A stretch of DNA of 64,000 bases, taken from positions 248,001 to 312,000 of the forward strand of contig NZ_CP077771.1 in assembly GCF_019134595.1 (NCBI RefSeq), given 5' to 3'. The notes below the pieces were generated by a model, which was not told the DNA's origin, did not search any database, and saw nothing but the letters and a program-made list of their open reading frames with translations. The DNA comes from Pseudoalteromonas shioyasakiensis (GTDB taxonomy: Bacteria > Pseudomonadota > Gammaproteobacteria > Enterobacterales > Alteromonadaceae). The position numbers were made by a program, and so were the translations under genes. Shown here piece by piece: positions 1-8,414 of the stretch (position 1 is the first letter of the stretch; every line of letters starts with the position of its first letter).

Positions 1-1
1 T

Positions 2-299
2 GCGACTCTCTATACTCAAAAGCAGAAAGATTTATTAATAAACAAAGTTAATCCTTATGGTTTAAAACCTCCTACCAAAATCAAAAACCTATTATATAAA
101 AAACAATTTAAAACATTCATAAAGTTCATTAATGCATCAAAAAAATTATGGCTCTGTTATTGAAGCCATCCCCCCTATTCAATCAATTTCAGCAAACAAA
201 CTCTGTGTAGTTTTCAGAGATAGAAGAAACCTAAAACGTGTCAATTTCAAAAATTCAATAGAAAAACACGCTTTTATTTCTTGGTTAATAAAAATATAA
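2..299 (+). pseudogene. possible decayed or frameshifted 3' end of an unknown gene
   Basis: A reading frame is open from the left edge (codons starting at base 2) to a TGA at 161-163. A second frame is open from 123 to a TAA at 297-299, with an ATG at 132. The two overlap around a run of seven A at 139-145, so a one-base slip there would give a single product of roughly 97 residues rich in Lys, Asn and Ile. I do not recognise the product. The stretch is clearly AT-richer than the genes downstream. It may be chance open frame in AT-rich DNA. Confidence 0.25.
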
Positions 300-448
300 C
301 CAAGCAGATATGTAAAAACCGAGCATATCCATATTCCCAATACAAACAATCATAGACTTACCGATACTGAGCTCTATCGAGGCTAAGTTAAGTTAGTCAA
401 ATACTCGATAATGATCACCTTTTATTAGAGCAAACACTCAAATTACAC

Positions 449-476
449 TTGCAATTATCACTTTTCAGCTTACACT
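449..476 (+). promoter_or_regulatory. candidate promoter of the desaturase operon
   Basis: A -35-like TTGCAA (449-454) and a -10-like TACACT (471-476) are separated by 16 bases, with the first coding start at 519. The -10 element lies inside the first operator described next, as expected for a repressed promoter. Assigned by eye. Confidence 0.35.
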
Positions 477-507
477 TGTGCGCTAATTGAGCGCACACTT
501 GTAAGCT
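467..507. promoter_or_regulatory. tandem FabR/DesT-type operators
   Basis: Two 18-base palindromic sites occur head to head: AGCTTACACTTGTGCGCT (467-484) and AGCGCACACTTGTAAGCT (490-507). Each has the ACA-NN-TGT core. The second closely resembles the operator bound by the TetR-family repressor FabR upstream of E. coli fabA, as I remember it. Together they also form a long inverted repeat ending 11 bases before the start codon at 519. A third, weaker ACACTTG copy sits at 445-451. The downstream genes make unsaturated fatty acids, which fits FabR or DesT control. The regulator gene is not in the window. Confidence 0.6.
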
Positions 508-518
508 AAAGACGAAAA

Positions 519-1562
519 ATGAGAGCGTTATTAAATTCATTATCAAAACATTTATTGCATCATCAGTCATGGTCAGGGTACTGGGAGCCTGTGGTTCAGT
601 GCTTTAAACCAGGCTGGCGCGAAGGCTACTTTCGTGCACAAGTAAAACATGTACAGGTGTTTTCTGAACAAAGCGTTGAGCTGGTTATTGAGCCAGAAAA
701 AGCATGGCCAGTTCATCAAGCAGGCCAGCACATTGCGTTAACAATCCAAACGAATGGGCGACTACTAACGCGGGTGTTTACCATCGCAAGCGAACCACAA
801 TTGGCAAGGCAGCAGCGACAAATTCGTTTATTGATCCGCAGCCAAGAGTTCGGCGCATTTACATCAAAGTTAACAAACTTGAGGTCTGGGCAATGGCTTA
901 ATATTTCTGAGCCTAAAGGCCAGTTTGTTATGCCAAATACCGCGCGCTCTTTAATCATGCTTGCCGGTGGCTCAGGCATTACGCCATTTATAGCCATGCT
1001 TAAATCCTTGCCGGCAGATAGTAAACACACTATAACCCTGCTTTACTATGCAAAGCCGAACAGCCACTGGCTTAAAGATGAGCTTGAGCAACTAAAGCAA
1101 TCGCTGAGCAATTTTGATTACCACTTACTTGAGCGCAACAAAGATGGCGATGCGACGACATGGCTGACAACAAATGCGCATAAACACTGGTTAGTCTGCG
1201 GCCCAGCTGCTTTGTATAAGCAAGCAGCCGCTTTAGCTAAGCAATTAAATACGCCTATAGACAGTGAGCATTTCAGTGCAGTCCCTGCTGTTTTAGCAAC
1301 CTCTGATAAGCACGAATTAACACTCACTCATCAGGGCAAAACATTCACTATTGATAACCAACAGACCTTACTGACCCACTTACAAGCGAATAAGCAACCG
1401 GTGACAGTTGGCTGTGGTATGGGAATTTGCCATCAATGCCAATGCGTTAAAAAGCAAGGCATCGTGCGTGATATTCGTACCGGTGAGCTCTCTGATAGCT
1501 CAGAGCAGTTAATTCAACTTTGTATTTCGCAACCAGTCAGTGACGTGGAGTTATCAGCATGA
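519..1562 (+). CDS. ferredoxin-NAD(P)H oxidoreductase, desaturase electron donor
   Basis: This is a 347-residue flavin/iron-sulfur reductase expected to pass electrons from NAD(P)H to the desaturase encoded next. An FAD-binding barrel (about 40-135) carries the RVFTIASEP motif. A nucleotide-binding domain (about 140-240) has MLAGGSGITPF. A plant-type 2Fe-2S domain near the C-terminus has the CGMGICHQC ligand cluster followed by a further Cys about 30 residues later. The stop overlaps the desaturase start by four bases (ATGA), indicating translational coupling. The domain order and neighbour match the DesC oxidoreductase of the Pseudomonas DesBC pair. Confidence 0.88.
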   Translation: MRALLNSLSKHLLHHQSWSGYWEPVVQCFKPGWREGYFRAQVKHVQVFSEQSVELVIEPEKAWPVHQAGQHIALTIQTNGRLLTRVFTIASEPQLARQQRQIRLLIRSQEFGAFTSKLTNLRSGQWLNISEPKGQFVMPNTARSLIMLAGGSGITPFIAMLKSLPADSKHTITLLYYAKPNSHWLKDELEQLKQSLSNFDYHLLERNKDGDATTWLTTNAHKHWLVCGPAALYKQAAALAKQLNTPIDSEHFSAVPAVLATSDKHELTLTHQGKTFTIDNQQTLLTHLQANKQPVTVGCGMGICHQCQCVKKQGIVRDIRTGELSDSSEQLIQLCISQPVSDVELSA

Positions 1563-2620
1563 AGACAACAAAAACAGTCAATTTTGAAAAATTAGCAGCT
1601 CAACTCGATAGCGTTAAAGCAGATATAAAATCAAAACTCGGTGAGCAAGATGCGAAATATATTCGTCGCATTATTGTTTGCCAGCGAGTGTTTGAATGGA
1701 GTGGCCGAATTCTATTAATGCTAGGCTTTATTCAGCCTGTTTTATGGCTAGTGGGTGTGCTTAGTTTAGCCACAGCAAAAATCCTCGATAACATGGAAAT
1801 TGGCCATAATGTGATGCATGGCCAATACGACTGGATGAATGATAAATACATAAATTCAAAGTCTTATGAGTGGGATATAGCGTGTGATGGTGCTAGCTGG
1901 AACCGCGTTCACAACTATGAGCACCACACCTATACCAATATTATTGGTAAAGATCGCGACTTCGGCTATGGATTACTGCGCTTATCGAATGACTTTCGTT
2001 GGCGGGTAAAAAACCTGTGGCAATTTGTCACTTACCTATTACTCAGTGTGCTGTTCCAATGGGGGGTGTCGTACCATGAAATGGCAGCCGAGCGGGTATT
2101 TTTTGGCAAGAAAAAAGGCGACCGCGATTATACGGTATCGCACAGCGAACTGAAAAAGCGCTTTTTTAGTAAAGGTGCACGCCAGCTAGTGAAAGACTAC
2201 CTGCTCTTTCCATTGCTTGCTGGGCCTTTATTCTTGTGGGTTTTAACGGGCAACCTTGCCGCTAATTTATTACGTAACCTGTGGACCTCAACCATTATCT
2301 TTTGCGGGCACTTTACCGGTGAAGTTGAAACATTTAACCAGCAAGACTGCGAAAATGAATCACAAGGTCAGTGGTATTACCGCCAAGCGTTGGGCTCATC
2401 AAATATCAAAGGGGGTAACCTGTTTCATGTAATGACTGGGCACTTGAGCTATCAAATAGAGCATCACTTATTCCCAGATTTACCTGCAAAACGCTACCGC
2501 GAAATTGCCCCTAAGGTGCAAGCTATCTTTAAAGAACACGGCATCCACTACAATACCGGCGGCTTCTTTCGCCAGTACTTTTCTGTTGTAAAACGGATTG
2601 TGCGCTACTCTTTTCCGTAA
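1559..2620 (+). CDS. membrane acyl-lipid/acyl-CoA fatty acid desaturase
   Basis: This 353-residue integral membrane di-iron desaturase should insert a double bond into membrane acyl chains. The histidine boxes are visible: HNVMHG near residue 86, HNYEHHTYTN near 117, and a C-terminal HLSYQIEHHLFPD box near 300. Hydrophobic segments lie around 50-75 and 155-180 and around residue 220. It overlaps the reductase gene by four bases and so shares its FabR-like control. A hairpin terminator follows. The regiospecificity cannot be read from the sequence. Confidence 0.92.
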   Translation: MKTTKTVNFEKLAAQLDSVKADIKSKLGEQDAKYIRRIIVCQRVFEWSGRILLMLGFIQPVLWLVGVLSLATAKILDNMEIGHNVMHGQYDWMNDKYINSKSYEWDIACDGASWNRVHNYEHHTYTNIIGKDRDFGYGLLRLSNDFRWRVKNLWQFVTYLLLSVLFQWGVSYHEMAAERVFFGKKKGDRDYTVSHSELKKRFFSKGARQLVKDYLLFPLLAGPLFLWVLTGNLAANLLRNLWTSTIIFCGHFTGEVETFNQQDCENESQGQWYYRQALGSSNIKGGNLFHVMTGHLSYQIEHHLFPDLPAKRYREIAPKVQAIFKEHGIHYNTGGFFRQYFSVVKRIVRYSFP

Positions 2621-2629
2621 TTGATGAAC

Positions 2630-2654
2630 GCCAGTGCACAGCGCTGGCTTTTTT
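2630..2654 (+). terminator. rho-independent terminator of the desaturase operon
   Basis: GCCAGTGC (2630-2637) pairs with GCGCTGGC (2641-2648), with one G-T wobble, and a run of T follows. It lies 10 bases after the desaturase stop. Confidence 0.75.
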
Positions 2655-2664
2655 AAAAATAATT

Positions 2665-3117
2665 TTATGGCAAGGAGTTAGCTTCGAGAATCAGTTCGTT
2701 AATTTCTAACTGCAATTCATCATCTGCTGCTTGTTCCGCGAAAGTTAAAGCTGTATTGGCAAAGTTTAGGGCTTGGGCCTTATCAGCTTTCTCTAGGTAA
2801 TTCTCTGCAATCGCAAAATTAATCGACGCTAAATAATCTTCTAGTTCGAGTAATATTGCTAACTCTAGCGCTTTGAAATAATAGCTAAGTGCAATTTCTG
2901 GCTTATGATAGGTAAAGTCAGCGAGCGTTTCCCATTGAAACGGATGATCAAGCGATGTGCCTGCAAACTTGTCGCAAATTTCTTTTATTTGATTGTACGC
3001 CGCCCACTCTTGTTGTTTATTGTTAGCATTAACAATATCAAGCGCAAGTTGATGAATCGCCTCATAATGAGGTGGCTTTTTAATTGATTCAACCTCGCCA
3101 AATTGTGCTTTATGCAT
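2665..3117 (-). CDS. hypothetical TPR-like helical protein
   Basis: This 150-residue soluble protein has no signal peptide or membrane segment. Its helical pattern of Ala/Leu/Tyr repeats (for example FHYFKALELAILLE-like and ALNFANTALTFAEQA stretches) resembles tetratricopeptide repeats. I do not recognise a specific family and cannot give a function. A strong purine-rich ribosome site (GAGGGCAGGGA) precedes the ATG. It lies 21 bases downstream of the HxlR gene on the same strand, so the two are probably cotranscribed. Confidence 0.6.
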   Translation of the reverse strand: MHKAQFGEVESIKKPPHYEAIHQLALDIVNANNKQQEWAAYNQIKEICDKFAGTSLDHPFQWETLADFTYHKPEIALSYYFKALELAILLELEDYLASINFAIAENYLEKADKAQALNFANTALTFAEQAADDELQLEINELILEANSLP

Positions 3118-3138
3118 TCCCTGCCCTCTCTAAGCTAA

Positions 3139-3495
3139 TTAAATCTCATTCGATTCAGACCAAACCCGTAACTCATCGAGAATATGCAGTGCTGAACGGC
3201 CAAAGTCAGTTAGCTCATAGGTCACCGCTATCGGGCGCGTGCTAATAACATGACGGGTGATCATCGCTCTACTTTCAAGCTCTTTTAGACGTTGGTCGAT
3301 CATCTTTTTGCTTGCACCACCCAGCATGCGCGTTAAATCATTAAAGCGCACAGGGCCATCTTTTAAATGATAGATAATAGAGCCCGTCCATTTACCGCCA
3401 ATCAAACGCATGCCTTTTTCAATAGCACACGGCTCCATGCAAGCATTTAAAACTTTTTTTCTTCCCTTACTGTCTGTTTCTACTGAACTTTCCAA
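3139..3495 (-). CDS. HxlR-family winged-helix transcriptional regulator
   Basis: The 118-residue protein has the HxlR core: CAIEKGMRLIGGKWT, then RFNDLTRMLGGASKKMIDQRLKEL, then the wing YELTDFGRSALHIL. Family members such as YodB and QorR sense electrophiles or quinones through the conserved N-terminal Cys, present here at about residue 23, with another Cys four residues earlier. It is divergent from the mdaB operon, which contains a quinone reductase and a peroxiredoxin, so it is the likely repressor of that operon. This regulatory link is inferred. Confidence 0.88.
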   Translation of the reverse strand: MESSVETDSKGRKKVLNACMEPCAIEKGMRLIGGKWTGSIIYHLKDGPVRFNDLTRMLGGASKKMIDQRLKELESRAMITRHVISTRPIAVTYELTDFGRSALHILDELRVWSESNEI

Positions 3496-3516
3496 AACAA
3501 CCTCGCATTTTTCAGC

Positions 3517-3570
3517 CTAGTTACAAAAAGGTGACTGGTTGATTAAATAATCTAGGTTACTATTATATAC
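3517..3570. promoter_or_regulatory. divergent promoter/operator region between HxlR gene and mdaB operon
   Basis: The 127-base divergent spacer holds two similar motifs, CTAGTTAC (3517-3524) and CTAGGTTAC (3552-3560). The second runs directly into a TATTATATAC stretch that could be a -10 region toward mdaB. Spacing and repetition suggest regulator half-sites, but no HxlR consensus is known to me for this group. Confidence 0.35.
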
Positions 3571-3622
3571 CACAGAATATATTTTGAACACGATAAAGTA
3601 ATTAGCAAACGGATACTCAACT

Positions 3623-4204
3623 ATGAAAAACGTATTAATTCTTAACGCGCATCACTATTACCCTTTTTCTGAAGGTAAGTTAAATGCTGCTTTAATCGAA
3701 AAAGCCGACGCTTTTTTTCAAGCAAAAGGCTATCAAACTCGTGTGGTTAATACACAAGACGAATTTGATGTAGAAACTGAACTTGAGAACCATCAATGGG
3801 CAGATATCGTCTTTTTGCAATCACCAATTAATTGGATGGGCATGACTTGGTCATTCAAAAAATACATGGATGAAGTGTACACAGCGGGCATGGGTGGAGC
3901 GCTTTGCCATGGTGATGGTCGCCATCAAGACAATCCAAAAGCCAATTACGGTAAAGGCGGCACCTTGACTAACACTCAATACATGATGTCGCTGACATTG
4001 AATGCGCCCGCAGAATCATTTGCAGATGCCGCTGACTTTTTTGAAGGTAAAAGTGTTGATGACCTTGTTTTCCCAATGCATATGAACTTTAAGTTTTTCG
4101 GTATGCAAGGGTTACCTACTTTCGCCTGTTATGACGTGATGAAAAATGCAGACATCGACAGCGACTTTGCGCGCTTTGAAAAACACTTAAACGAGAACTT
4201 TTAA
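3623..4204 (+). CDS. mdaB: MdaB-type NAD(P)H:quinone reductase
   Basis: This is a 193-residue flavodoxin-fold oxidoreductase expected to reduce quinones by two electrons using FAD and NADPH. The length equals that of E. coli MdaB, and the family signatures align throughout: the start [10 protein letters not shown], then [20 protein letters not shown], the [13 protein letters not shown] stretch and [11 protein letters not shown]. It is the first gene of a four-gene operon with peroxiredoxin, cupin and LtrA genes. The start is an ATG in good context after GGATACTCAACT. Confidence 0.9.
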   Translation: MKNVLILNAHHYYPFSEGKLNAALIEKADAFFQAKGYQTRVVNTQDEFDVETELENHQWADIVFLQSPINWMGMTWSFKKYMDEVYTAGMGGALCHGDGRHQDNPKANYGKGGTLTNTQYMMSLTLNAPAESFADAADFFEGKSVDDLVFPMHMNFKFFGMQGLPTFACYDVMKNADIDSDFARFEKHLNENF

Positions 4205-4213
4205 GGAACACTC

Positions 4214-4762
4214 ATGAGTAACGAATCTGTTTATAGCAATAAACTCCATCCGGGCAGTGCATTTCCTAGTATTAGTGCTGCACTTTTGAATGGTGAAGAG
4301 GCTGTTCTTGGTCAACCTCAACACGGTGCAAGCTGGCAGCTTGTTGTTGTTTATCGTGGTAAGCATTGCCCTTTATGTACTCGCTATTTAAACAGCCTCG
4401 AGCAGTACAAAGCTGCGCTATTAGAAACGGGTGTTGATATAATTGCTGTTTCAGGTGATAGCAAGGAGCAGTTAGAAGCGCATTTAGAGCAGTTATCTGT
4501 GTCATTTCCACTTGCTTACGGTTTGACTTCAGAGCAAATGCAAGCATTAGGTACTTACATATCTGATCCCCGTTCACCGCAAGAAACAGATCACCCTTTC
4601 GCAGAGCCTGCTCTGTTTGTGGTTAACGAGCAAGGTAATGTACATGTGGTTGATTATTCTAATAACCCATTTGTAAGACCTGATTTAGCAACCTTGGTAA
4701 GTGGGCTTAGCTGGATACGCGACCCAAAAAATAACTACCCAATTCGCGGTATGCATAAGTAG
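4214..4762 (+). CDS. AhpC/TSA-family peroxiredoxin
   Basis: The 182-residue thioredoxin-fold protein has a CPLC active site in the stretch VVVYRGKHCPLCTRYL (Cys at about residues 52 and 55), so it is a CxxC-type peroxiredoxin-like protein. It should reduce peroxides or related disulfides in the cytoplasm, since no signal peptide is present. It begins nine bases after mdaB with GGAACACTC ahead of the ATG, and the cupin gene follows at similar spacing. Confidence 0.85.
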   Translation: MSNESVYSNKLHPGSAFPSISAALLNGEEAVLGQPQHGASWQLVVVYRGKHCPLCTRYLNSLEQYKAALLETGVDIIAVSGDSKEQLEAHLEQLSVSFPLAYGLTSEQMQALGTYISDPRSPQETDHPFAEPALFVVNEQGNVHVVDYSNNPFVRPDLATLVSGLSWIRDPKNNYPIRGMHK

Positions 4763-4771
4763 AGAGTAGCC

Positions 4772-5137
4772 ATGAGCAAATTTACAACTTTGCTGATTGG
4801 CTTGGTGAGCATAATGATGTGCTCACCACATGCCTTTTCAGCACAACTCCCCCATGCACATATTGCTTCACCTAATCACTATGAAGTATTGCTAGATAAC
4901 AGTGAAGTACTTGTTTTGCGTATGACTTTAGCACCAGGTGAGCAAGATAACTGGCACACGCATAATGCCGAAACTGTCTACTTTGAAACAGGTGGTAAGG
5001 CAACCATCAGTACAAAAGAGTCACAAACAACACTCGAGATCCCCAATGGCTATGTGATGTGGCATGACGCATGGACTCATCAAGTCAAGAATGAAGGTGA
5101 AACCACTATCACTGCAATTATTGTTGAGAGCAAATAG
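4772..5137 (+). CDS. secreted small cupin-domain protein
   Basis: The 121-residue protein has a signal peptide (about residues 1-23, ending ALA-like at HAFSA) and a single cupin barrel. The metal-binding pattern is visible: HTHNAETVYFETGGKATI and, later, WHDAWTHQVKNEGETTI. It probably sits in the periplasm. Substrate is unknown. It is the third gene of the MdaB/peroxiredoxin operon, nine bases behind the peroxiredoxin stop. Confidence 0.8.
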   Translation: MSKFTTLLIGLVSIMMCSPHAFSAQLPHAHIASPNHYEVLLDNSEVLVLRMTLAPGEQDNWHTHNAETVYFETGGKATISTKESQTTLEIPNGYVMWHDAWTHQVKNEGETTITAIIVESK

Positions 5138-5149
5138 GTAGGAGCAATT

Positions 5150-6340
5150 ATGGCATTAGAAAACCACCCAATGTGGCGCTTACCTAAGCATCACCTAGAT
5201 TTAAAAAGTTCACACGACCATGTTCATTGGGTTGAATTATTTTATGACCTTATCCATGTGGTAATCATTTTTCTGCTAGGTAATTTTTTAAGCGACCACT
5301 TACATTTAAGTGGTTTTCTTACTTTTGCAGGTTTATTCATCACCGTATGGTTCGCCTGGGCAGACTCCAGCGTTTTTAACTCACTCTATGTCAGTACAGA
5401 TGTAAAACATCGGCTGATCATGGCCTGCCAAATTGTCACCGCCATGGTTATGGCAGCCTCTATTCCCCATGTACTTGACAAAGGCTGGACATATTTTGCA
5501 TTGGCCTATGCAGCTAACCGCCTTATTACAGCTTATTTATTTCATCGCACCAATCAATTAGGGGTCGAATCAACAAAATTAGCACGCAGTGTGAGCCGCA
5601 ACTACTTTGCTCTTGCCATCATCTTTGCGACCACAGCTTTTATGCCTGCACCCTATCGTTATTGGGTATTTGGCACTGCGATTGCCGCTATCCAAGTTTT
5701 GTATATGGCTCCAAAAATTGGTGTACTTGAAAATAAACGTTTTTTACCACGCCTTGGGCATATGTCTGAGCGCTTTGCCCTTTTACTGCTCATTGTCGTA
5801 GGCGAAGGTTTCTTTAAATTGGTGATTACTTTATCAGAAAAAGGAATTTATAAAGTCGACCCCTCTGTAATGGCTAACTTTATGTTTGGTGGTATTGCTG
5901 TATTTGTGCAATGCTGGATTTACTTTGACTTTGTTGGCAATGGTAAACCCAAAAATCAACACAAATGGACACTCGTAAGTTGGTGGTTAGCTCACCTATT
6001 TTTAATGTTATGTGCAGTTATGGTTGGCGTTGCGCTCGCCGGCGAAGTGAAAGCTGGGTTCTGGCAACCCTACCCACTTAAATATGGTGTCATTGGCTGC
6101 GTAGGGTTAGCAGGCTACTTATTGAGTTTACTGTGGATCCAGCTAATGATCGAGCATCGTGTAGCGCATCGTTTTGCAACAGCTAAAGTAAGAATGTTTG
6201 GCGTTATACTCGCTTTGGTTACTATTCCTATTTTACCCCATGTACCTTCGCTCATTGGCAACTTACTTTGGGGCACAGCACTGATTTCACAAATTGCCTA
6301 CCCAGTCACTCGCGCATACTTTACCCTTTCAAAAGAATAA
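5150..6340 (+). CDS. LtrA (low temperature requirement A) family membrane protein
   Basis: The 396-residue polytopic protein has about ten hydrophobic segments. The N-terminal signature HVHWVELFYDLIHVVIIFLLG is typical of the LtrA family, followed later by ERFALLLLIVVGEGF, also characteristic. Molecular activity of LtrA proteins is not established. It is the last gene of the mdaB operon, 12 bases after the cupin gene, with GTAGGAGC as ribosome site, and a terminator follows. Confidence 0.85.
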   Translation: MALENHPMWRLPKHHLDLKSSHDHVHWVELFYDLIHVVIIFLLGNFLSDHLHLSGFLTFAGLFITVWFAWADSSVFNSLYVSTDVKHRLIMACQIVTAMVMAASIPHVLDKGWTYFALAYAANRLITAYLFHRTNQLGVESTKLARSVSRNYFALAIIFATTAFMPAPYRYWVFGTAIAAIQVLYMAPKIGVLENKRFLPRLGHMSERFALLLLIVVGEGFFKLVITLSEKGIYKVDPSVMANFMFGGIAVFVQCWIYFDFVGNGKPKNQHKWTLVSWWLAHLFLMLCAVMVGVALAGEVKAGFWQPYPLKYGVIGCVGLAGYLLSLLWIQLMIEHRVAHRFATAKVRMFGVILALVTIPILPHVPSLIGNLLWGTALISQIAYPVTRAYFTLSKE

Positions 6341-6360
6341 GCTAATTCATAACGATTAAA

Positions 6361-6390
6361 ACACCTTTGCAAAAACAACAAAGGTGTTTT
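6361..6390 (+). terminator. rho-independent terminator of the mdaB operon
   Basis: ACACCTTTG (6361-6369) pairs perfectly with CAAAGGTGT (6379-6387), followed by TTTTG. Confidence 0.75.
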
Positions 6391-6431
6391 GTTATCCCTA
6401 CTATTTTTCGAAAAAGCATTCCTCGCCATAA

Positions 6432-6616
6432 TATCGTTATTCAATCATCCCCTTTCTGGGGGTTGAAACAAACGTTAACGGACTCATCTCAGAACTAAAG
6501 GCAATGAAAAATGCCGATGTGAATAACATTGGCCTGCACGTTTGACGTAACGAATTACCATAGAATGGGCATTAAAGCACATCGGCGAACATGTTTTGCC
6601 CAAGTTCCATAATTAA
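6432..6616 (+). pseudogene. remnant of a luciferase-like flavin monooxygenase, C-terminal end
   Basis: Translating codons from 6432 gives a protein-like stretch containing GVETNVNGLISELKAM and ADVNNIGLHV. It then meets an in-frame TGA at 6543-6545 and continues with RNELP. After a one-base loss near 6561 the next frame reads EWALKHIGEHVLPKF and ends at TAA 6614-6616. The pattern (substrate loop, nucleotide-handling helix, then EHVLPKF close to the C-terminus) resembles the end of luciferase-like monooxygenases. No N-terminal part is visible. It ends only nine bases before the next start. Confidence 0.5.
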
Positions 6617-6622
6617 GGAGTT

Positions 6623-8377
6623 ATGATGTCACAATCAATTATGCCAAAACTGGGTTTTGGTACATTTAGATTACAAGACGAAGTTGCATATCAAAGTGTG
6701 CTAACAGCTATTGAAGAGGGCTTTAGACACATCGACACCGCGCAAATTTACGGTAACGAAGAAGCAGTTGGCCGAGCGATTAAAGACAGTGGTGTTGCAC
6801 GTGGTGAGTTATTTATCACCACCAAAGTATGGAACGATAAGTTAAATAAAACAGACTTTATCAGCAGCGTAAAAGAAAGCCTGACTAAACTCCAACTAGA
6901 TTACGTCGACTTACTGCTTATTCATTGGCCAAGCCCTGCCAATGGCGAAAGCATGGATGAGTACTTAACCGAGTTACAATCAGCAAAAGAGCTCGGTTTG
7001 ACTAAAGAAATTGGTGTTTCAAACTTTACCATTGCACAAATGGAAGAAGCCTTAAGTATTTTGCCAAAAGGCGCGTTATTTACCAATCAAGTTGAAGTTC
7101 ACCCCTACCTAACCAACCAAAAAGTACGTGATTTTTGTGCGCAAAACGACATTCTCGTTACCGGCTATATGCCATTTGCGGTAGGCAAAGTACTTAAAGA
7201 TCCAACCATTAAAGCGATTGCAGACAAACACCAAGTGAGCACCGCTGAAGTGGTCATTGCTTGGGAATTAGCTCATGACATGGTGACAATACCGTCATCG
7301 ACCAAACGCAAAAATATGGCTACCAACTTAAAAGCCCTTTCGCTTAGCTTAAGCCAAGACGAGATTAATCAAATTGATGCCCTTAGGTGCGGCGACAGGC
7401 AAGCCAACCCAGATTTTGCTCCTGACTGGGATCATGATGAAGTAAAAACAACTCACACTTGGCAATTTCAAGGTGCTGATAAAGCACTCGCTTTGGGATT
7501 AAAAGCTGTACCAGTACTTAAAGCAGGGCAAATTTTAGTCCGTAACCTTGCGGTTGGTATTAATCCAGTTGATTGGAAGTTTATTCAAGCAGACCCTATT
7601 AATTGGACAGATACACACACTCCAGGTGTAGATGGTGCTGGGGTTATTGAGCAAGTAGGCGATGGCGTCGATACCAAACTAATTGGTAAAACAGTCGCTT
7701 ATCATCATAGCTTGAGCGAAAACGGCAGTTTTGCTAAACACACGGTGCTTTATGCTGAACGTGTTATGCAGTTACCAAAAGAGTTAGCTGCTAATGTTGC
7801 TGCTGCATTGCCTTGCCCACTGCTTACTGCGTGGCAAGCCTTTAGCAAAATACCATTACGCAAAGGCGAAAAAGTATTAGTTACCGGCATGGGGGCTGTT
7901 AATAAACTACTGACGCAAATGCTGAACCACAGTGGCTTTGAAGTTCATGCAATATCAAAGAGCCTAACGACAGAGCAAGCCAAAAAGCTTGGCGTTAAGT
8001 TAGTATTACGCGACGCACCATCTGAAGGTGGCTACTTTGCACTCTTTGATGCTAATGGCCCTGAAGAAGCTAAAAAATTAGTGCCACTTCTACAGGCAAA
8101 TGGTCATGTGATCAGTATTTTAGGACGCATTGAAACACCAGTCGATGAGCCATTTACGCGCACTATTTCTTATCACGAAATTGCCCTTGGTGCATTACAC
8201 GATTATGGTGATACACAGCAATGGCAACGTCTTGTAAATGATGGCGAAAAGCTCCTTAATGACATTGCTTCGGGTACTTTAAATGTTGAAGAACCTACAG
8301 ACTTTGAATTTAACAATCTCAATGAAGCCCTTGAGTTTTCTAAAGTTCAAAAGCAAAAAGCCGTTGTAGTTGTTTAG
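6623..8377 (+). CDS. aldo-keto reductase fused to an MDR-type oxidoreductase
   Basis: The 584-residue protein joins two oxidoreductases. Residues 1 to about 275 are an aldo-keto reductase close to DkgB, with the complete tetrad Asp38 and Tyr43 (HIDTAQIYGNE), Lys68 (TTKVWN) and His101 (LLIHWP). Residues about 280-584 are a medium-chain dehydrogenase/quinone-oxidoreductase-like domain, with NPVDWK, PGVDGAGVI and a Rossmann stretch VTGMGAVNKL that departs from the usual GxGxxG. No zinc ligands are evident. There is no stop or internal start between the halves. AAGGAG at 6615-6620 favours the second ATG (6626) as the true start. Confidence 0.85.
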   Translation: MMSQSIMPKLGFGTFRLQDEVAYQSVLTAIEEGFRHIDTAQIYGNEEAVGRAIKDSGVARGELFITTKVWNDKLNKTDFISSVKESLTKLQLDYVDLLLIHWPSPANGESMDEYLTELQSAKELGLTKEIGVSNFTIAQMEEALSILPKGALFTNQVEVHPYLTNQKVRDFCAQNDILVTGYMPFAVGKVLKDPTIKAIADKHQVSTAEVVIAWELAHDMVTIPSSTKRKNMATNLKALSLSLSQDEINQIDALRCGDRQANPDFAPDWDHDEVKTTHTWQFQGADKALALGLKAVPVLKAGQILVRNLAVGINPVDWKFIQADPINWTDTHTPGVDGAGVIEQVGDGVDTKLIGKTVAYHHSLSENGSFAKHTVLYAERVMQLPKELAANVAAALPCPLLTAWQAFSKIPLRKGEKVLVTGMGAVNKLLTQMLNHSGFEVHAISKSLTTEQAKKLGVKLVLRDAPSEGGYFALFDANGPEEAKKLVPLLQANGHVISILGRIETPVDEPFTRTISYHEIALGALHDYGDTQQWQRLVNDGEKLLNDIASGTLNVEEPTDFEFNNLNEALEFSKVQKQKAVVVV

Positions 8378-8386
8378 TTATCATTT

Positions 8387-8410
8387 AAAAGGCCTCTTTT
8401 GAGGCCTTTT
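8387..8410. terminator. bidirectional terminator between convergent genes
   Basis: AAAAGGCCTC (8387-8396) pairs perfectly with GAGGCCTTTT (8401-8410). It has A and T runs on the two sides, so it can serve both the fusion gene and the opposing RclC-like gene. Confidence 0.85.
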
Positions 8411-8414
8411 TATT

